This document shows, piece after piece, positions 45,168 through 54,841 of a stretch of DNA of 64,000 bases. The stretch is from the NCBI GenBank assembly GCA_964653145.1, contig CAZZCG010000002.1, positions 62,001-126,000 of the forward strand, written 5' to 3'. The translations under genes and the position numbers were made by a program. The stretch's first letter is position 1. Each line of letters starts with the position of its first letter. The notes below the pieces were generated by a model that was given only the letters and a program-made list of their open reading frames with translations, had not been told where the DNA came from and did not search any database. Source of the stretch: Pseudocalidococcus sp964653145. Its GTDB lineage: Bacteria; Cyanobacteriota; Cyanobacteriia; Thermosynechococcales; Thermosynechococcaceae.

Positions 45168-48100
45168 CTAGACCTCGGCTTCGTCTAAGTCTTCTTCAAC
45201 ATTTAAGGATTCGTAGGTAGGACGGGAGGGAGCTCGACGTTGGGTGAGGTCTGCCATCAAATCCACTTCCGGATCAACTTTGACGGTGGTAAAGTCATCA
45301 TCGCCAGCGGCTGCCACTTTCTTCACAGAAATGTCCAAGCAGAGGGATTGTAGTTCTCGCATTAGAACCTTAAAGGATTCCGGTGTCCCAGGCCTGGGAA
45401 TAGACTGGCCTTTAACGATGGCATTGAGGGCTTCATTGCGGCCTTGCATATCATCGGACTTAACCGTGAGTAGTTCTTGGAGAATATAGGCTGCACCGTA
45501 GGCTTCCAGGGCCCAAACCTCCATTTCCCCAAACCGTTGACCACCCTGTTGTGCTTTTCCTCCGAGGGGCTGTTGCGTAACCAGGGAGTAGGGCCCGGTG
45601 GAGCGTGCGTGAATTTTATCATCCACCAGGTGCACCAGTTTGAGCATATAGGCCATACCCACGGTTACCGGACGATCAAAAGGCTCACCAGTTCGCCCAT
45701 CAAAGACCTGGATTTTACCTGGGTTTTCCGGATCAAAGACCCAATCGTTTCCGGTTTCTTCCCGGGCCTGGTTGAGTTTTTCATGCACCGTTTCCCGAGA
45801 TTTCTCCAGGCCATGCATTTCGTCAAAGGGGGTAATCTTGAAGCGTTTATCTAGGTTTTTCCCGGCCCAGCCCAAGAGACATTCATAGACTTGACCAACA
45901 TTCATCCGAGATGGAACACCCAAGGGGTTGAGGACAATATCCACTGGGGTGCCGTCGGGTAGAAAGGGCATATCTTCTGCCGGGAGAATTCGAGAAATAA
46001 TCCCCTTGTTTCCGTGCCGACCCGCCATTTTATCGCCGACTTGGATTTTGCGTTTTTGAGCGACATAGACCCGCACAACCATATTGGCCCCAGGCGGTAG
46101 TTCATCGCCTTGTTCGCGAGTAAAGACCCGGACGTCCACCACCCGACCGCGTTCACCGTTAGGCACTCGTAAGGAGTTATCCCGGACATCCCGTGCTTTT
46201 TCTCCAAAGATGGCCCGCAGGAGTTTTTCTTCTGGGGGTTGATCCGACTCACCCTTAGGCGTCACTTTACCCACGAGAATATCGCCGGATTCCACATAAG
46301 CCCCAACCCGAATAATCCCGGTTTCATTCAACTGCCGCAGCGAATCTTCCGAAACATTAGGCACTTCTCGAGTAATTTCTTCGGGGCCAAGCTTAGTTTG
46401 CCGCGCTTCGATTTCGTACTTCTCAACGTGAATTGAGGTGTAGATGTCTTCCTGCACCAACCGTTCACTGATCAAAATCGCATCTTCGTAGTTGTAGCCT
46501 TCCCAGGGCATGTAGGCAATCAGGATGTTTTGTCCCAAAGCCAATTCACCACCCTCTGTCGCTGAGCCATCCGCAATCACCTGACCAGCTTTTACCTGAT
46601 CACCAACAAAGACAAGGGGGCGCTGATTCAAGCAAGTGTCTTGGTTTGAGCGGTGATATTTTTGCAGGGAATAGCTAATTTCTTGGCCCTGCGGAGACCG
46701 AACTTTAATCAGATTGGCGGCAACATAGGTGACTTCCCCATCGGTGCGACTGAGAATCACCATCCCTGAGTCCCGTGCAGCCTGGGCTTCTAGTCCAGTT
46801 CCCACTAAAGGACGCTTCGAGCGCAACAAAGGCACGGCTTGACGTTGCATGTTGGAACCCATCAAGGCCCGGTTGGCATCGTCATGTTCCAAGAACGGAA
46901 TCAAGGAGGTGGCTACTGAAATAATCTGTACCGGCGAGACGGCAACAAAATCCACTTGATCCGGTGTGGTCGTGGTGAAATCTTGCCGATAGCGAACGGG
47001 GACAACATCGCCTAGGATGTAGCCTTGCTCGTCAGTCGGTATATCTCCAGGAGCGACCCGCTTATCATCTTCCTCATCGGCGGTCATGTAGAGGGGGGCT
47101 TGATCCTTGAGGACTTTGCCATCTTTGACTGGATAGAAGGGGGTTTCAATAAAGCCGTACTCATTGACCCGGGCGTGGGTAGCCAAGGAACCAATCAAAC
47201 CAGCGTTTGGCCCTTCTGGAGTTTCAATCGGGCAAATTCGGCCGTAGTGAGAGGGGTGAATATCCCGCACTGCGAAGCCAGCCCGCTCCCGAGTCAAACC
47301 TCCAGGCCCCAGGGCACTGAGACGGCGTTTGTGGGTCAGTTCTGCCAAGGGGTTGGTTTGATCCATGAACTGGGACAGTTGACTGGAGCCAAAAAATTCC
47401 TTAATCGCCGCTACTAAAGGCTTGGGGTTCACCAGGGAAGCTGGGCTGAGGTTATCCGTATCCGAAACAGTCATCCGCTCCCGAATAATCCGCTCAAGGC
47501 GATTGAGACCAACCCGAACTTGGTTTTGCAGGAGTTCGCCCACTGAGCGCACTCGGCGATTCCCCAAGTGGTCAATGTCATCTACACTCCCGAGATCAAA
47601 TTCGAGGTTAATCAAGTAATCAATGGCGGCAAGAATATCTTCCGGAGTCAGAACCCGAGTGGTATCCGGAATAGTCAATTGCAGCTTTTTATTGAGTTTG
47701 TAGCGACCAACCCGACCCAAGTCATAACGTTTGGGATCAAAGAAACGAGATTCGAGTAACTGCTGCCCCCCTGACACAGTGGGAGGTTCACCCGGACGGA
47801 GTTTGCGATACAACTCGAGCAGGGCATCTTCTTCAGTAAATTTGCCTTCTTTCTCAATGGTTTTTTGGTAGTACTCGGGGTGGCGCATCCGTTCCATGAT
47901 CTCGCCATCGCTGAGTCCCAGGGCCTTGAGCAGAACGTGGGCCGAGAGCTTCCGAGTTTTGTCAATCCGAACCCAAATCAGGTCATTTTTGTCGGTTTCA
48001 AATTTCAACCAGGCCCCGCGATTGGGAATCAGGCTGGCGTTGTAACTGCGGCGACCGTTTTTATCGGTTTCAGATTTGTAATAAACCCCAGGGCTACGAA

Positions 48101-48485
48101 CAATCTGGTTAACGATTACCCGTTCGGCGCCATTAATGATGAAGGTTCCCCGGTCAGTCATCAGGGGCAAATCACCAATGAACACATCCTGATCAATGAT
48201 GTTGCCGTTTTCCTTGTTAATCAGGCGCGTCGGCACATACATCTGCATCGAATAGGTGGCATCTCGCCGCTTGGCCTCATCCACGGAATATTTAGGTTGC
48301 TTCAGCTTGTAATTCTGGGCGAGGAAATGGAGTTCAATTTTGCCGGTGTAGTCCGTAATTGGGGAAAAGCTGGCTAATTCTTCAATTAATCCTTCTTCTA
48401 AAAACCAACGAAAACTGGCCCGCTGAATCTCAACTAAGTCTGGGAGAGTAAAAGCGGGTGGCGTGTAAATTTGATTACTAGCCAT
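45168..48485 (-). CDS. rpoB: DNA-directed RNA polymerase beta subunit
   Basis: 1105 residues. It has the rifampicin-region block SQFMDQTNPLAELTHKRRLSALGPGG and RICPIETPEGPNAGLIGSLA. The later GDKMAGRHGNKGIISRI and the C-terminal EMEVWALEAYGAAYILQELL clamp block are also present. It is the first gene of the operon, with AGAGGAT about five bases before its ATG. The C-terminal tail is acidic (VEEDLDEAEV). Confidence 0.99.
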   Translation of the reverse strand: MASNQIYTPPAFTLPDLVEIQRASFRWFLEEGLIEELASFSPITDYTGKIELHFLAQNYKLKQPKYSVDEAKRRDATYSMQMYVPTRLINKENGNIIDQDVFIGDLPLMTDRGTFIINGAERVIVNQIVRSPGVYYKSETDKNGRRSYNASLIPNRGAWLKFETDKNDLIWVRIDKTRKLSAHVLLKALGLSDGEIMERMRHPEYYQKTIEKEGKFTEEDALLELYRKLRPGEPPTVSGGQQLLESRFFDPKRYDLGRVGRYKLNKKLQLTIPDTTRVLTPEDILAAIDYLINLEFDLGSVDDIDHLGNRRVRSVGELLQNQVRVGLNRLERIIRERMTVSDTDNLSPASLVNPKPLVAAIKEFFGSSQLSQFMDQTNPLAELTHKRRLSALGPGGLTRERAGFAVRDIHPSHYGRICPIETPEGPNAGLIGSLATHARVNEYGFIETPFYPVKDGKVLKDQAPLYMTADEEDDKRVAPGDIPTDEQGYILGDVVPVRYRQDFTTTTPDQVDFVAVSPVQIISVATSLIPFLEHDDANRALMGSNMQRQAVPLLRSKRPLVGTGLEAQAARDSGMVILSRTDGEVTYVAANLIKVRSPQGQEISYSLQKYHRSNQDTCLNQRPLVFVGDQVKAGQVIADGSATEGGELALGQNILIAYMPWEGYNYEDAILISERLVQEDIYTSIHVEKYEIEARQTKLGPEEITREVPNVSEDSLRQLNETGIIRVGAYVESGDILVGKVTPKGESDQPPEEKLLRAIFGEKARDVRDNSLRVPNGERGRVVDVRVFTREQGDELPPGANMVVRVYVAQKRKIQVGDKMAGRHGNKGIISRILPAEDMPFLPDGTPVDIVLNPLGVPSRMNVGQVYECLLGWAGKNLDKRFKITPFDEMHGLEKSRETVHEKLNQAREETGNDWVFDPENPGKIQVFDGRTGEPFDRPVTVGMAYMLKLVHLVDDKIHARSTGPYSLVTQQPLGGKAQQGGQRFGEMEVWALEAYGAAYILQELLTVKSDDMQGRNEALNAIVKGQSIPRPGTPESFKVLMRELQSLCLDISVKKVAAAGDDDFTTVKVDPEVDLMADLTQRRAPSRPTYESLNVEEDLDEAEV

Positions 48486-48629
48486 GAATATCCTCTAGAG
48501 GGGCACGCTATGTTGCGGATCTTGCATTGTACTCTAATCAGGATCCACAGGTCAACAAAAATCCAATCGGATACGGATCTACTATTGCACCTTGTCTAGG
48601 GTAACGCATTTTAGCAGATTCTGACAAAG

Positions 48630-48682
48630 CCTTAGGGGAGTTAAATCGTTGTCTGACTGGATACTAAGTTAACTTCCCTAAG
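48630..48682 (-). terminator. Candidate terminator or processing hairpin after pnp
   Basis: CCTTAGGGGAGTTAA pairs with TTAACTTCCCTAAGG with one wobble across a 23-base loop. It starts about 14 bases past the pnp stop. There is no clear T-run, so it may be a processing or stabilising hairpin rather than a strong terminator. Confidence 0.5.
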
Positions 48683-48695
48683 GTATTGACCAAGG

Positions 48696-50840
48696 CTAGT
48701 CGGCAACAGTGGTGCGTGCTGCAACAGCCTCGTCGGGATGAATTCCCAGGCGTGTTAAGTTAACCCGACCCCGGGGATCAATTTCCCGGACTTTGACAAT
48801 GACCTCATCGCCAACATTGACTTCGTCTTCAACTTTACCGACCCGATATTCAGCCAACTGCGAGATATGAATCATCCCCTCTTTGTTGGGTAAAAATTCA
48901 ACGAACGCACCAATGGGAATGACACGGGTTACCTTGCCGAGGTAGACATCTCCAGCGTTGATTTTCCGAGTGAGCCCTTGAATGATGCTGCGAGCTTTCT
49001 TGGCTTTATCCTCATCGATTGCAGAAACCGTAACGGTGCCATCATCCTGGATATCCACCTTGGCCCCAGTCTCTTCGGTGATACTCTTGATCATCTTGCC
49101 GCCCGGCCCAATCACCAAACCAATCAATTCTGGATCGATCTTGAAGGAAATTAAACGAGGGGCAAAGGGAGAGAGTTGGCTCCGGGCTGAGGGTAAACAG
49201 GCCAGCATCTTCTCCAGAATATGCAGGCGGGCCGGGCGGGCTTGTTGAATGGCCTGGGTAATCACCTCCATCGGCAGACCGGTAATTTTCATGTCCATCT
49301 GGAGAGCCGTGATTCCTGCTTCGGTACCTGCGACTTTGAAATCCATATCCCCGAGAAAATCTTCAATCCCTTGAATATCAGTGAGGATGCGGACATTATC
49401 TCCCTCTTTAATTAAGCCCATGGCCGCGCCACTGACAGGTTTAGCAATGGGAACGCCGGCATCCATTAAGGCCAAGGTTGAGCCGCACACTGAACCCATG
49501 GATGTGGAGCCATCTGAAGAGAGAACCTCCGACACTACCCGGATCACATAGGGAAAATCCTGTTGGGGGGGTAAGACGGGAATCAATGCCCGCTCAGCTA
49601 AGGCACCATGCCCAATTTCCCGCCGACCAGGGGAACGCATCGGCCGGGCCTCTCCAACAGAGTAGGGAGGAAAGTTGTAGTGGTGAAGGTAGCGTTTTTC
49701 TTCATCAGGGTGAAGATCATCCATTTCCTGGGCATCTCCCGGGGTTCCCAATGTCACGACCGACATCACCTGGGTTAGACCCCGGTTGAACAACCCTGTC
49801 CCATGGACGCGAGCCGGTAAAACTCCGACATCACAGCTAATTGGCCGCACTTGCTCCAAGGTTCGCCCATCCACCCGCACGCCTTTTTCGATAATCTGTT
49901 GCCGCATCAGCTTTTTAGTGACGCTCTTAAAAAGAGTTGGGAGAGCCTTGGGACTGGAAGTAGCAGCTAAATAAACTGGGTCTTCATCCCCGAGTTCGCT
50001 GATGTCTTGACCAATCGCGGCCTGAACCTCATCTAGGGCTGCATCACGAATGGTTTTTGGTTCAAAGCGCTGCAAAATCTCTTGGACGGGGCCTGAGGCT
50101 TTTTTGTAGATGAAATCTTCCAGAGTAGGGTCAATAGCTGGGGGGGCAATTTCAATAGCACTAATTCCCAATTCAGCCATCAGGTCGCGCTGGGCCTGGA
50201 TTAAGTCCCGGACAACCTCATAGCCAAAGTCAATCGCCTCGATCACGTCCTGTTCTGGGAGTTGATTGGCTCCGGCTTCTACCATGACGACACCATCATC
50301 GGTACCAGCCACCACAAGGTCAAGCTCGCCAGCTTCAATCTCTGAAAACGTCGGATTGATAATGAAGTCATCGCCCACCAGACCAACCCGAACGGCTGCC
50401 ATTGGCCCATTAAAGGGAATCTGCCCCAATAGAACGGCAATGGAAGCTCCAGTCACGGCTAAAACATCCGGGGGAACTTGCTCATCCATGGAAACGGTGG
50501 TGGCGACAATTTGAATGTCGGTTCGGAGCCAACTGGGGAAGAGGGGCCGCATCGGACGATCAATTAAGCGACCTGTGAGAATTGCTTTTTCTGGGGGCCG
50601 ACCTTCACGCCGTAAAAAGCCACCTGGGATCCGACCCGCTGCATACAAGCGTTCTTCGTAATCAACGGTTAAGGGAAGAAAATCAATGCCATCGCGGGTT
50701 CCGGCCTGGGTAGCAGTAACTAAAACAGCGGTATTACCGGAGCGGACTAAGACTGAGCCATTGGCCTGGGGGGCAAAACATCCAATCGTCAAATGGAGAT
50801 CCCGCCCATCTAGGGGGATCACTTTTTCCAGTTTTGTCAT
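48696..50840 (-). CDS. pnp: Polyribonucleotide nucleotidyltransferase (PNPase)
   Basis: 714 residues. Two RNase PH-like domains (FAPQANGSVLVRSGNTAVLVTA near the start; DGSTSMGSVCGSTLALMDAG in the second half) carry out 3'-5' phosphorolysis of RNA. A KH domain (GPGGKMIKSITEETGAKVDI) and an S1 domain (YLGKVTRVIPIGAFVEFLP) follow. It is divergent from the radical SAM gene and upstream of the rpoB operon on the same strand, but a 210-base gap and a hairpin separate them. Confidence 0.98.
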   Translation of the reverse strand: MTKLEKVIPLDGRDLHLTIGCFAPQANGSVLVRSGNTAVLVTATQAGTRDGIDFLPLTVDYEERLYAAGRIPGGFLRREGRPPEKAILTGRLIDRPMRPLFPSWLRTDIQIVATTVSMDEQVPPDVLAVTGASIAVLLGQIPFNGPMAAVRVGLVGDDFIINPTFSEIEAGELDLVVAGTDDGVVMVEAGANQLPEQDVIEAIDFGYEVVRDLIQAQRDLMAELGISAIEIAPPAIDPTLEDFIYKKASGPVQEILQRFEPKTIRDAALDEVQAAIGQDISELGDEDPVYLAATSSPKALPTLFKSVTKKLMRQQIIEKGVRVDGRTLEQVRPISCDVGVLPARVHGTGLFNRGLTQVMSVVTLGTPGDAQEMDDLHPDEEKRYLHHYNFPPYSVGEARPMRSPGRREIGHGALAERALIPVLPPQQDFPYVIRVVSEVLSSDGSTSMGSVCGSTLALMDAGVPIAKPVSGAAMGLIKEGDNVRILTDIQGIEDFLGDMDFKVAGTEAGITALQMDMKITGLPMEVITQAIQQARPARLHILEKMLACLPSARSQLSPFAPRLISFKIDPELIGLVIGPGGKMIKSITEETGAKVDIQDDGTVTVSAIDEDKAKKARSIIQGLTRKINAGDVYLGKVTRVIPIGAFVEFLPNKEGMIHISQLAEYRVGKVEDEVNVGDEVIVKVREIDPRGRVNLTRLGIHPDEAVAARTTVAD

Positions 50841-50975
50841 TTTCTGGGTGGTCTCTTTTTACTTTTGTTCTTTTTCTACTCTATGCGATTTGGTTGAACA
50901 CGGCAGAGTTTACCCAGGCCCCTAGGCTAGAGTGGAGATTGCGAGATCGCGTTTTAACTTTCGGATCGAAAAAAT

Positions 50976-53600
50976 ATGGCCGTAGCAGTCGAATCCCTTT
51001 TAACCGCAGACATTGCCAAACCAGGCCGGTATTTGGGCAACGAATTAGGCGCGGTTCATAAAAATTGGGATGCCGCGGCGGTGCGTTGGGCCTTGACCTA
51101 CCCCGAAGTCTATGAAGTTGGGGCGTCTAATCTCGGGCATATCATTCTTTACAACATCCTCAATTCTCAAGCAAACCAACTCTGTGATCGGGCCTATTTA
51201 CCGGGAGCCGACTTAGCTGCCAAGTTACGGGAAACCGGAACCCCTCTCTTTGCCGTGGAATCCCGCCGCTATTTAGGTGAATTTGACATTTTAGGGTTTA
51301 GCCTCAGCTACGAATTGGGGGCAACCAACATCCTGGAAATGCTGGATTTAGCTCAGGTTCCCCTAACTTGGGCTGAACGCCAAACTGCTTCTATTACGGA
51401 AATCCCCTTGGTTTTTGCTGGGGGACAAACCGCCACATCGAACCCTGAACCCTATACCGACTTTTTTGACTTTTTTGCCCTTGGCGATGGGGAAGAGGTT
51501 TTGCCGGAAATTGGGGAAGTCGTGGCCCAAGGAAAAGCAGCGGGGTTAAATCGGGTTGAGTTACTCCTGAACTTAGCCCAAGTGCCAGGGGTCTATGTGC
51601 CGCAGTTTTATCAGCGAGAGGAGTCCGGTTCGGTTATTCGCTGCCGTGAGGATGTCCCTGAAAGAATTCTCCGCCGGGTTGCTACCCCCAGGCCCGAGTT
51701 TTCCATTGGCTTAGTCCCCTTTGTTGAGACGGTACATGATCGCTTGACGGTGGAAATTCGCCGGGGGTGTACACGGGGATGTCGGTTTTGTCAGCCCGGA
51801 ATGTTAACGCGACCGGCGCGGGATGTGGATCCGGATCAGGTGATTGAAACCATTGAAAAAGGGATGCGGGCTACGGGCTATAACGAGTTTTCCCTATTGT
51901 CTTTAAGTTGCTCGGACTATTTAGCCTTGCCTGCCGTTGGCCTGGAGATAAAAAATCGCCTTAAGGATGAAAATATTTCCCTGTCTCTGCCCAGTCAGAG
52001 GGTGGATCGCTTTGATCAAAACATTGCCAACATTCTCGGTGGAACCCGTCAGGGTAGCATTACCTTTGCCCCAGAGGCCGGAACTCAACGTCTGCGGGAC
52101 ATTATCAACAAAGGCTTAACTAATGAAGAACTCCTGCGCGGCGTTAAAACGGCCTACGAACAGGGATGGGATAAAGTCAAACTCTATTTCATGATTGGCT
52201 TGCCGGGGGAACTCGATGCAGATGTTTTAGGCATTGCCGAGACGATTCGCTGGCTCAAGTCTGAATGTTGGCAAAAGGGCCGCAAGCCGATGAGTTTCAA
52301 CGTCACAATTTCTAACTTTACGCCCAAGCCCCATACTCCCTTTCAATGGCATTCGGTTTCGACTGAGGAATTTACCCGTAAACAAGAGTTACTCCGGGCA
52401 GAATTTCGGACGATTCGCGGCTTAAAGGTGAACTTTACCGATATCAGAATTTCGGCAATGGAGGACTTTGTTGGACGGGGTGATCGGCGATTGGGCAAGG
52501 TAATTTACAAGGCCTGGAAATTGGGGGCCCGAGAAGACTCCTGGTGGGAGAGTGTGGAGCGGGCTTACCAGGCCTGGGCTGATGCGATTGAGGCTGCTGG
52601 ACTAACTTGGCAATACCGGAAAGTGGCCGCGGGCGAATGGAATATTTTTGAAACTCAATCCGATGAATCCCAGGCCAAAACAACGAAAGAAATCCTGGCC
52701 GACTGGAATCTAGATGCGCCCTTGCCTTGGGATCACATTGAAACGGGGGTGAGTAAACGCTGGTTAAAAACCGATCTCAAAAAAGCCTTAGAAGCAGTCG
52801 TCGTTCCCGATTGTTCCTTTGATGCCTGTTACAGTTGCGGCGTGTGTGGCTCAGATTTTGGCCATAATGTGGTGGTGCCACCCCTCCCGATTCCCGAATT
52901 TCAGGGACAGCCCCAGGCCCATGGAGAAAAAGTCCAACGCTTGCGGGTGTGGTTTGGAAAATTAGGGGATTTAGCCTTAATTAGTCACTTGGATTTACTG
53001 CGATTATTTGATCGAGCCTTACGTCGGGCCAGCTTACCGATTTCCTTTACCAATGGCTTTCATCCCTCCCCCCGAATTGCCCCGGCCAATGCATTACCGT
53101 TGGGGATGACGAGTACTGGCGAAATTGTCGATTTTGAACTCTGGCAACCTTGTGATCCTGTTGAATTTCAAGCCCGCTTAGCAGTTCAACTCCCGACGGA
53201 TTTACCGCTTTATCAAGTTCAAGAAATTCCCTTATCTGCCTCGTCAGCAACCCAGATTTTAGATAGAGCTGAGTATGTATTAACTGTGAATTGTGAAGGA
53301 GATGAAACCGGGGCCTGGAAAGAGTGGATTGGAGAAATACTCAATACTACCGAGTTTCCCTATGAAACCAAAACCAAATCTGGGAAAAAGAAACTGGTGA
53401 ATTTACGGGAACGATTATTTGAACTTGAACTGTTAGAAACAACGCCCCAGGCCAGGATTCGCTATGTTGGTAGTTGTCGTAATGATGGCACACTCTTACG
53501 TCCAGAACATTTAATCATGATGTTAGAGAAGGTTTCTGGAAAAGCCATGGTTCTTCTTCAGGCTAATCGAGTGAAATTAGTCCTACAGCCTATGAGCTAA
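50976..53600 (+). CDS. B12-binding-domain radical SAM protein with DUF2344 C-terminus (TIGR03960/TIGR03936 type)
   Basis: 874 residues. An N-terminal cobalamin-binding-like region precedes the radical SAM motif CTRGCRFC (Cys about 265, 269, 272). The C-terminal about 220 residues (LRVWFGKLGDLALISHLDLLRLFDRALRRA) form the DUF2344 domain. CYSCGVCG near residue 620 adds a second Cys group. Proteins of this fused type are widespread but their reaction is not settled. Its last 50 codons are duplicated in decayed form at 54391, beyond the Uma2 gene. Confidence 0.9.
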   Translation: MAVAVESLLTADIAKPGRYLGNELGAVHKNWDAAAVRWALTYPEVYEVGASNLGHIILYNILNSQANQLCDRAYLPGADLAAKLRETGTPLFAVESRRYLGEFDILGFSLSYELGATNILEMLDLAQVPLTWAERQTASITEIPLVFAGGQTATSNPEPYTDFFDFFALGDGEEVLPEIGEVVAQGKAAGLNRVELLLNLAQVPGVYVPQFYQREESGSVIRCREDVPERILRRVATPRPEFSIGLVPFVETVHDRLTVEIRRGCTRGCRFCQPGMLTRPARDVDPDQVIETIEKGMRATGYNEFSLLSLSCSDYLALPAVGLEIKNRLKDENISLSLPSQRVDRFDQNIANILGGTRQGSITFAPEAGTQRLRDIINKGLTNEELLRGVKTAYEQGWDKVKLYFMIGLPGELDADVLGIAETIRWLKSECWQKGRKPMSFNVTISNFTPKPHTPFQWHSVSTEEFTRKQELLRAEFRTIRGLKVNFTDIRISAMEDFVGRGDRRLGKVIYKAWKLGAREDSWWESVERAYQAWADAIEAAGLTWQYRKVAAGEWNIFETQSDESQAKTTKEILADWNLDAPLPWDHIETGVSKRWLKTDLKKALEAVVVPDCSFDACYSCGVCGSDFGHNVVVPPLPIPEFQGQPQAHGEKVQRLRVWFGKLGDLALISHLDLLRLFDRALRRASLPISFTNGFHPSPRIAPANALPLGMTSTGEIVDFELWQPCDPVEFQARLAVQLPTDLPLYQVQEIPLSASSATQILDRAEYVLTVNCEGDETGAWKEWIGEILNTTEFPYETKTKSGKKKLVNLRERLFELELLETTPQARIRYVGSCRNDGTLLRPEHLIMMLEKVSGKAMVLLQANRVKLVLQPMS

Positions 53601-53610
53601 ATAATTGTAT

Positions 53611-54285
53611 TTAATCGTCTCGATTTTTTAATCTTCGACAAAACTCAGCATAACTTTCACACTTGAGTTGTTCCTGTTGTTGGGCCAAAACATCAAGTAA
53701 ATTATGCTCAAGCATGGATTCAAGAGCTAATACCAGGCCTGGAAATGTTGTACTCTCAATCAGTCCACTATCATTAGGCAGCAAGGAAATATACCGTCCC
53801 TCCTGCAAATAGAGCCAATCAATTTGATGATCATAAACCCGCCAAACAATATATTCTTTAACTCCATGGCGGCGATAGACTTCTAGCTTGTCATGTAAGT
53901 CGTAGGAAAATGTCGATCCCGCAATTTCAACAATTAACTCTGGTGCTCCCTCAATATAATCATCTTTGCTAATTTCAGACTGCCCACCAAAATCTGTTTC
54001 AATGCGAAGGAGTGCATCGGGTTGAGGTTCATTGTCTGCATCTAAACGAATCGTAGCATTGTCAGCCAATTCAACGCCGGGCGTATTTGCTGCATAAAGG
54101 GCCAGCCAACCCATGATATAGCTGTGGGGTAAACCATGGGAACGATACCGTAACGCCGCAGCCATGAATACCACTCCATTAATTAATTCCAGCTTTTTGG
54201 GGGCTGTAGGAATATTAGATCTCGCCTCAAACTCATAGCGGTTCATCCTGTCGCCATTTTCTAGGGGAGGAATCTGAGTTTTCAT
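53611..54285 (-). CDS. Uma2 family (restriction-endonuclease-like) protein
   Basis: 224 residues. The PD-(D/E)xK-type core is visible: PQPDALLRIETD, then GAPELIVEIAGSTFSYDLHDKLEVYRRHGVKEYIVW. Uma2 proteins are very numerous in cyanobacteria; they are predicted nucleases, and most have no known role. It lies convergent to the radical SAM gene, ten bases past its stop, between that gene and the decayed copy of its 3' end. That suggests it arrived with, or was caught in, a local duplication. Confidence 0.88.
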   Translation of the reverse strand: MKTQIPPLENGDRMNRYEFEARSNIPTAPKKLELINGVVFMAAALRYRSHGLPHSYIMGWLALYAANTPGVELADNATIRLDADNEPQPDALLRIETDFGGQSEISKDDYIEGAPELIVEIAGSTFSYDLHDKLEVYRRHGVKEYIVWRVYDHQIDWLYLQEGRYISLLPNDSGLIESTTFPGLVLALESMLEHNLLDVLAQQQEQLKCESYAEFCRRLKNRDD

Positions 54286-54390
54286 AGCAGTTAATCAAGC
54301 AGCAATATAGGCAACTTTTAACTAGTGATTGTAGCAAACCTTAAAATCCGATGCTTCCACCTACTCTGATCGTACAAGTTAGCGATAAAC

Positions 54391-54540
54391 ACACCCCAGG
54401 CCAAGATCCTCTATGCTGGCAGTTGTCGAAATGATGGTACACTCTTACGTTCAGAACATTTAGTGGTGATGTTAGAAAAGATTCCTGAGATGTCAACTTT
54501 ATTACACAAGTCTGAACGGGTGAGGATGATTCTGCTTTAG
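54391..54540 (+). pseudogene. Duplicate of the 3' end of the radical SAM gene
   Basis: The plus-strand reading frame (TPQAKILYAGSCRNDGTLL, then RSEHLVVMLEKIPEMSTLL) matches the last 50 codons of the radical SAM/DUF2344 gene at 53446-53600 (TPQARIRYVGSCRNDGTLL, then RPEHLIMMLEK). It ends with its own TAG. There is no start or upstream homologous part. It is a relic of a second copy or of a local duplication around the Uma2 gene. Confidence 0.9.
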
Positions 54541-54841
54541 CTTAAAAATCCCAGGACTGGAACATTGCGCCTCTTTTTTAGAGAGAGCATTATTCTAGTT
54601 ACATAAGGTTTATGACTGGGCAGGATTCTGATAAGGTAGGCGGGGAAAAGGTTAGAGATTTGGCCTGGATGCTGTCATGACTGATCAGTAAACATTGTTA
54701 TGTCTAACCTGGTTGGGGGATTGAAAACTTCGGCTCATCATGGTTTTAAGGATTTTGATACCTCATAGTGCTGTGACATGATGCGAACCCCGATTATCTC
54801 TAACAAGAATTTGGTCAACTCAACCAACAGTGTCAACCTTG
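54541..54841. other. Intergenic stretch before the DUF4114 gene
   Basis: About 300 bases with no recognisable gene, tRNA or convincing terminator. It must contain the promoter of the DUF4114 gene. Confidence 0.5.

Noticed and set aside
47865..48377. 170-residue plus-strand ORF inside rpoB
   Set aside because: It is a mirror of the highly constrained rpoB codons and has no independent support.
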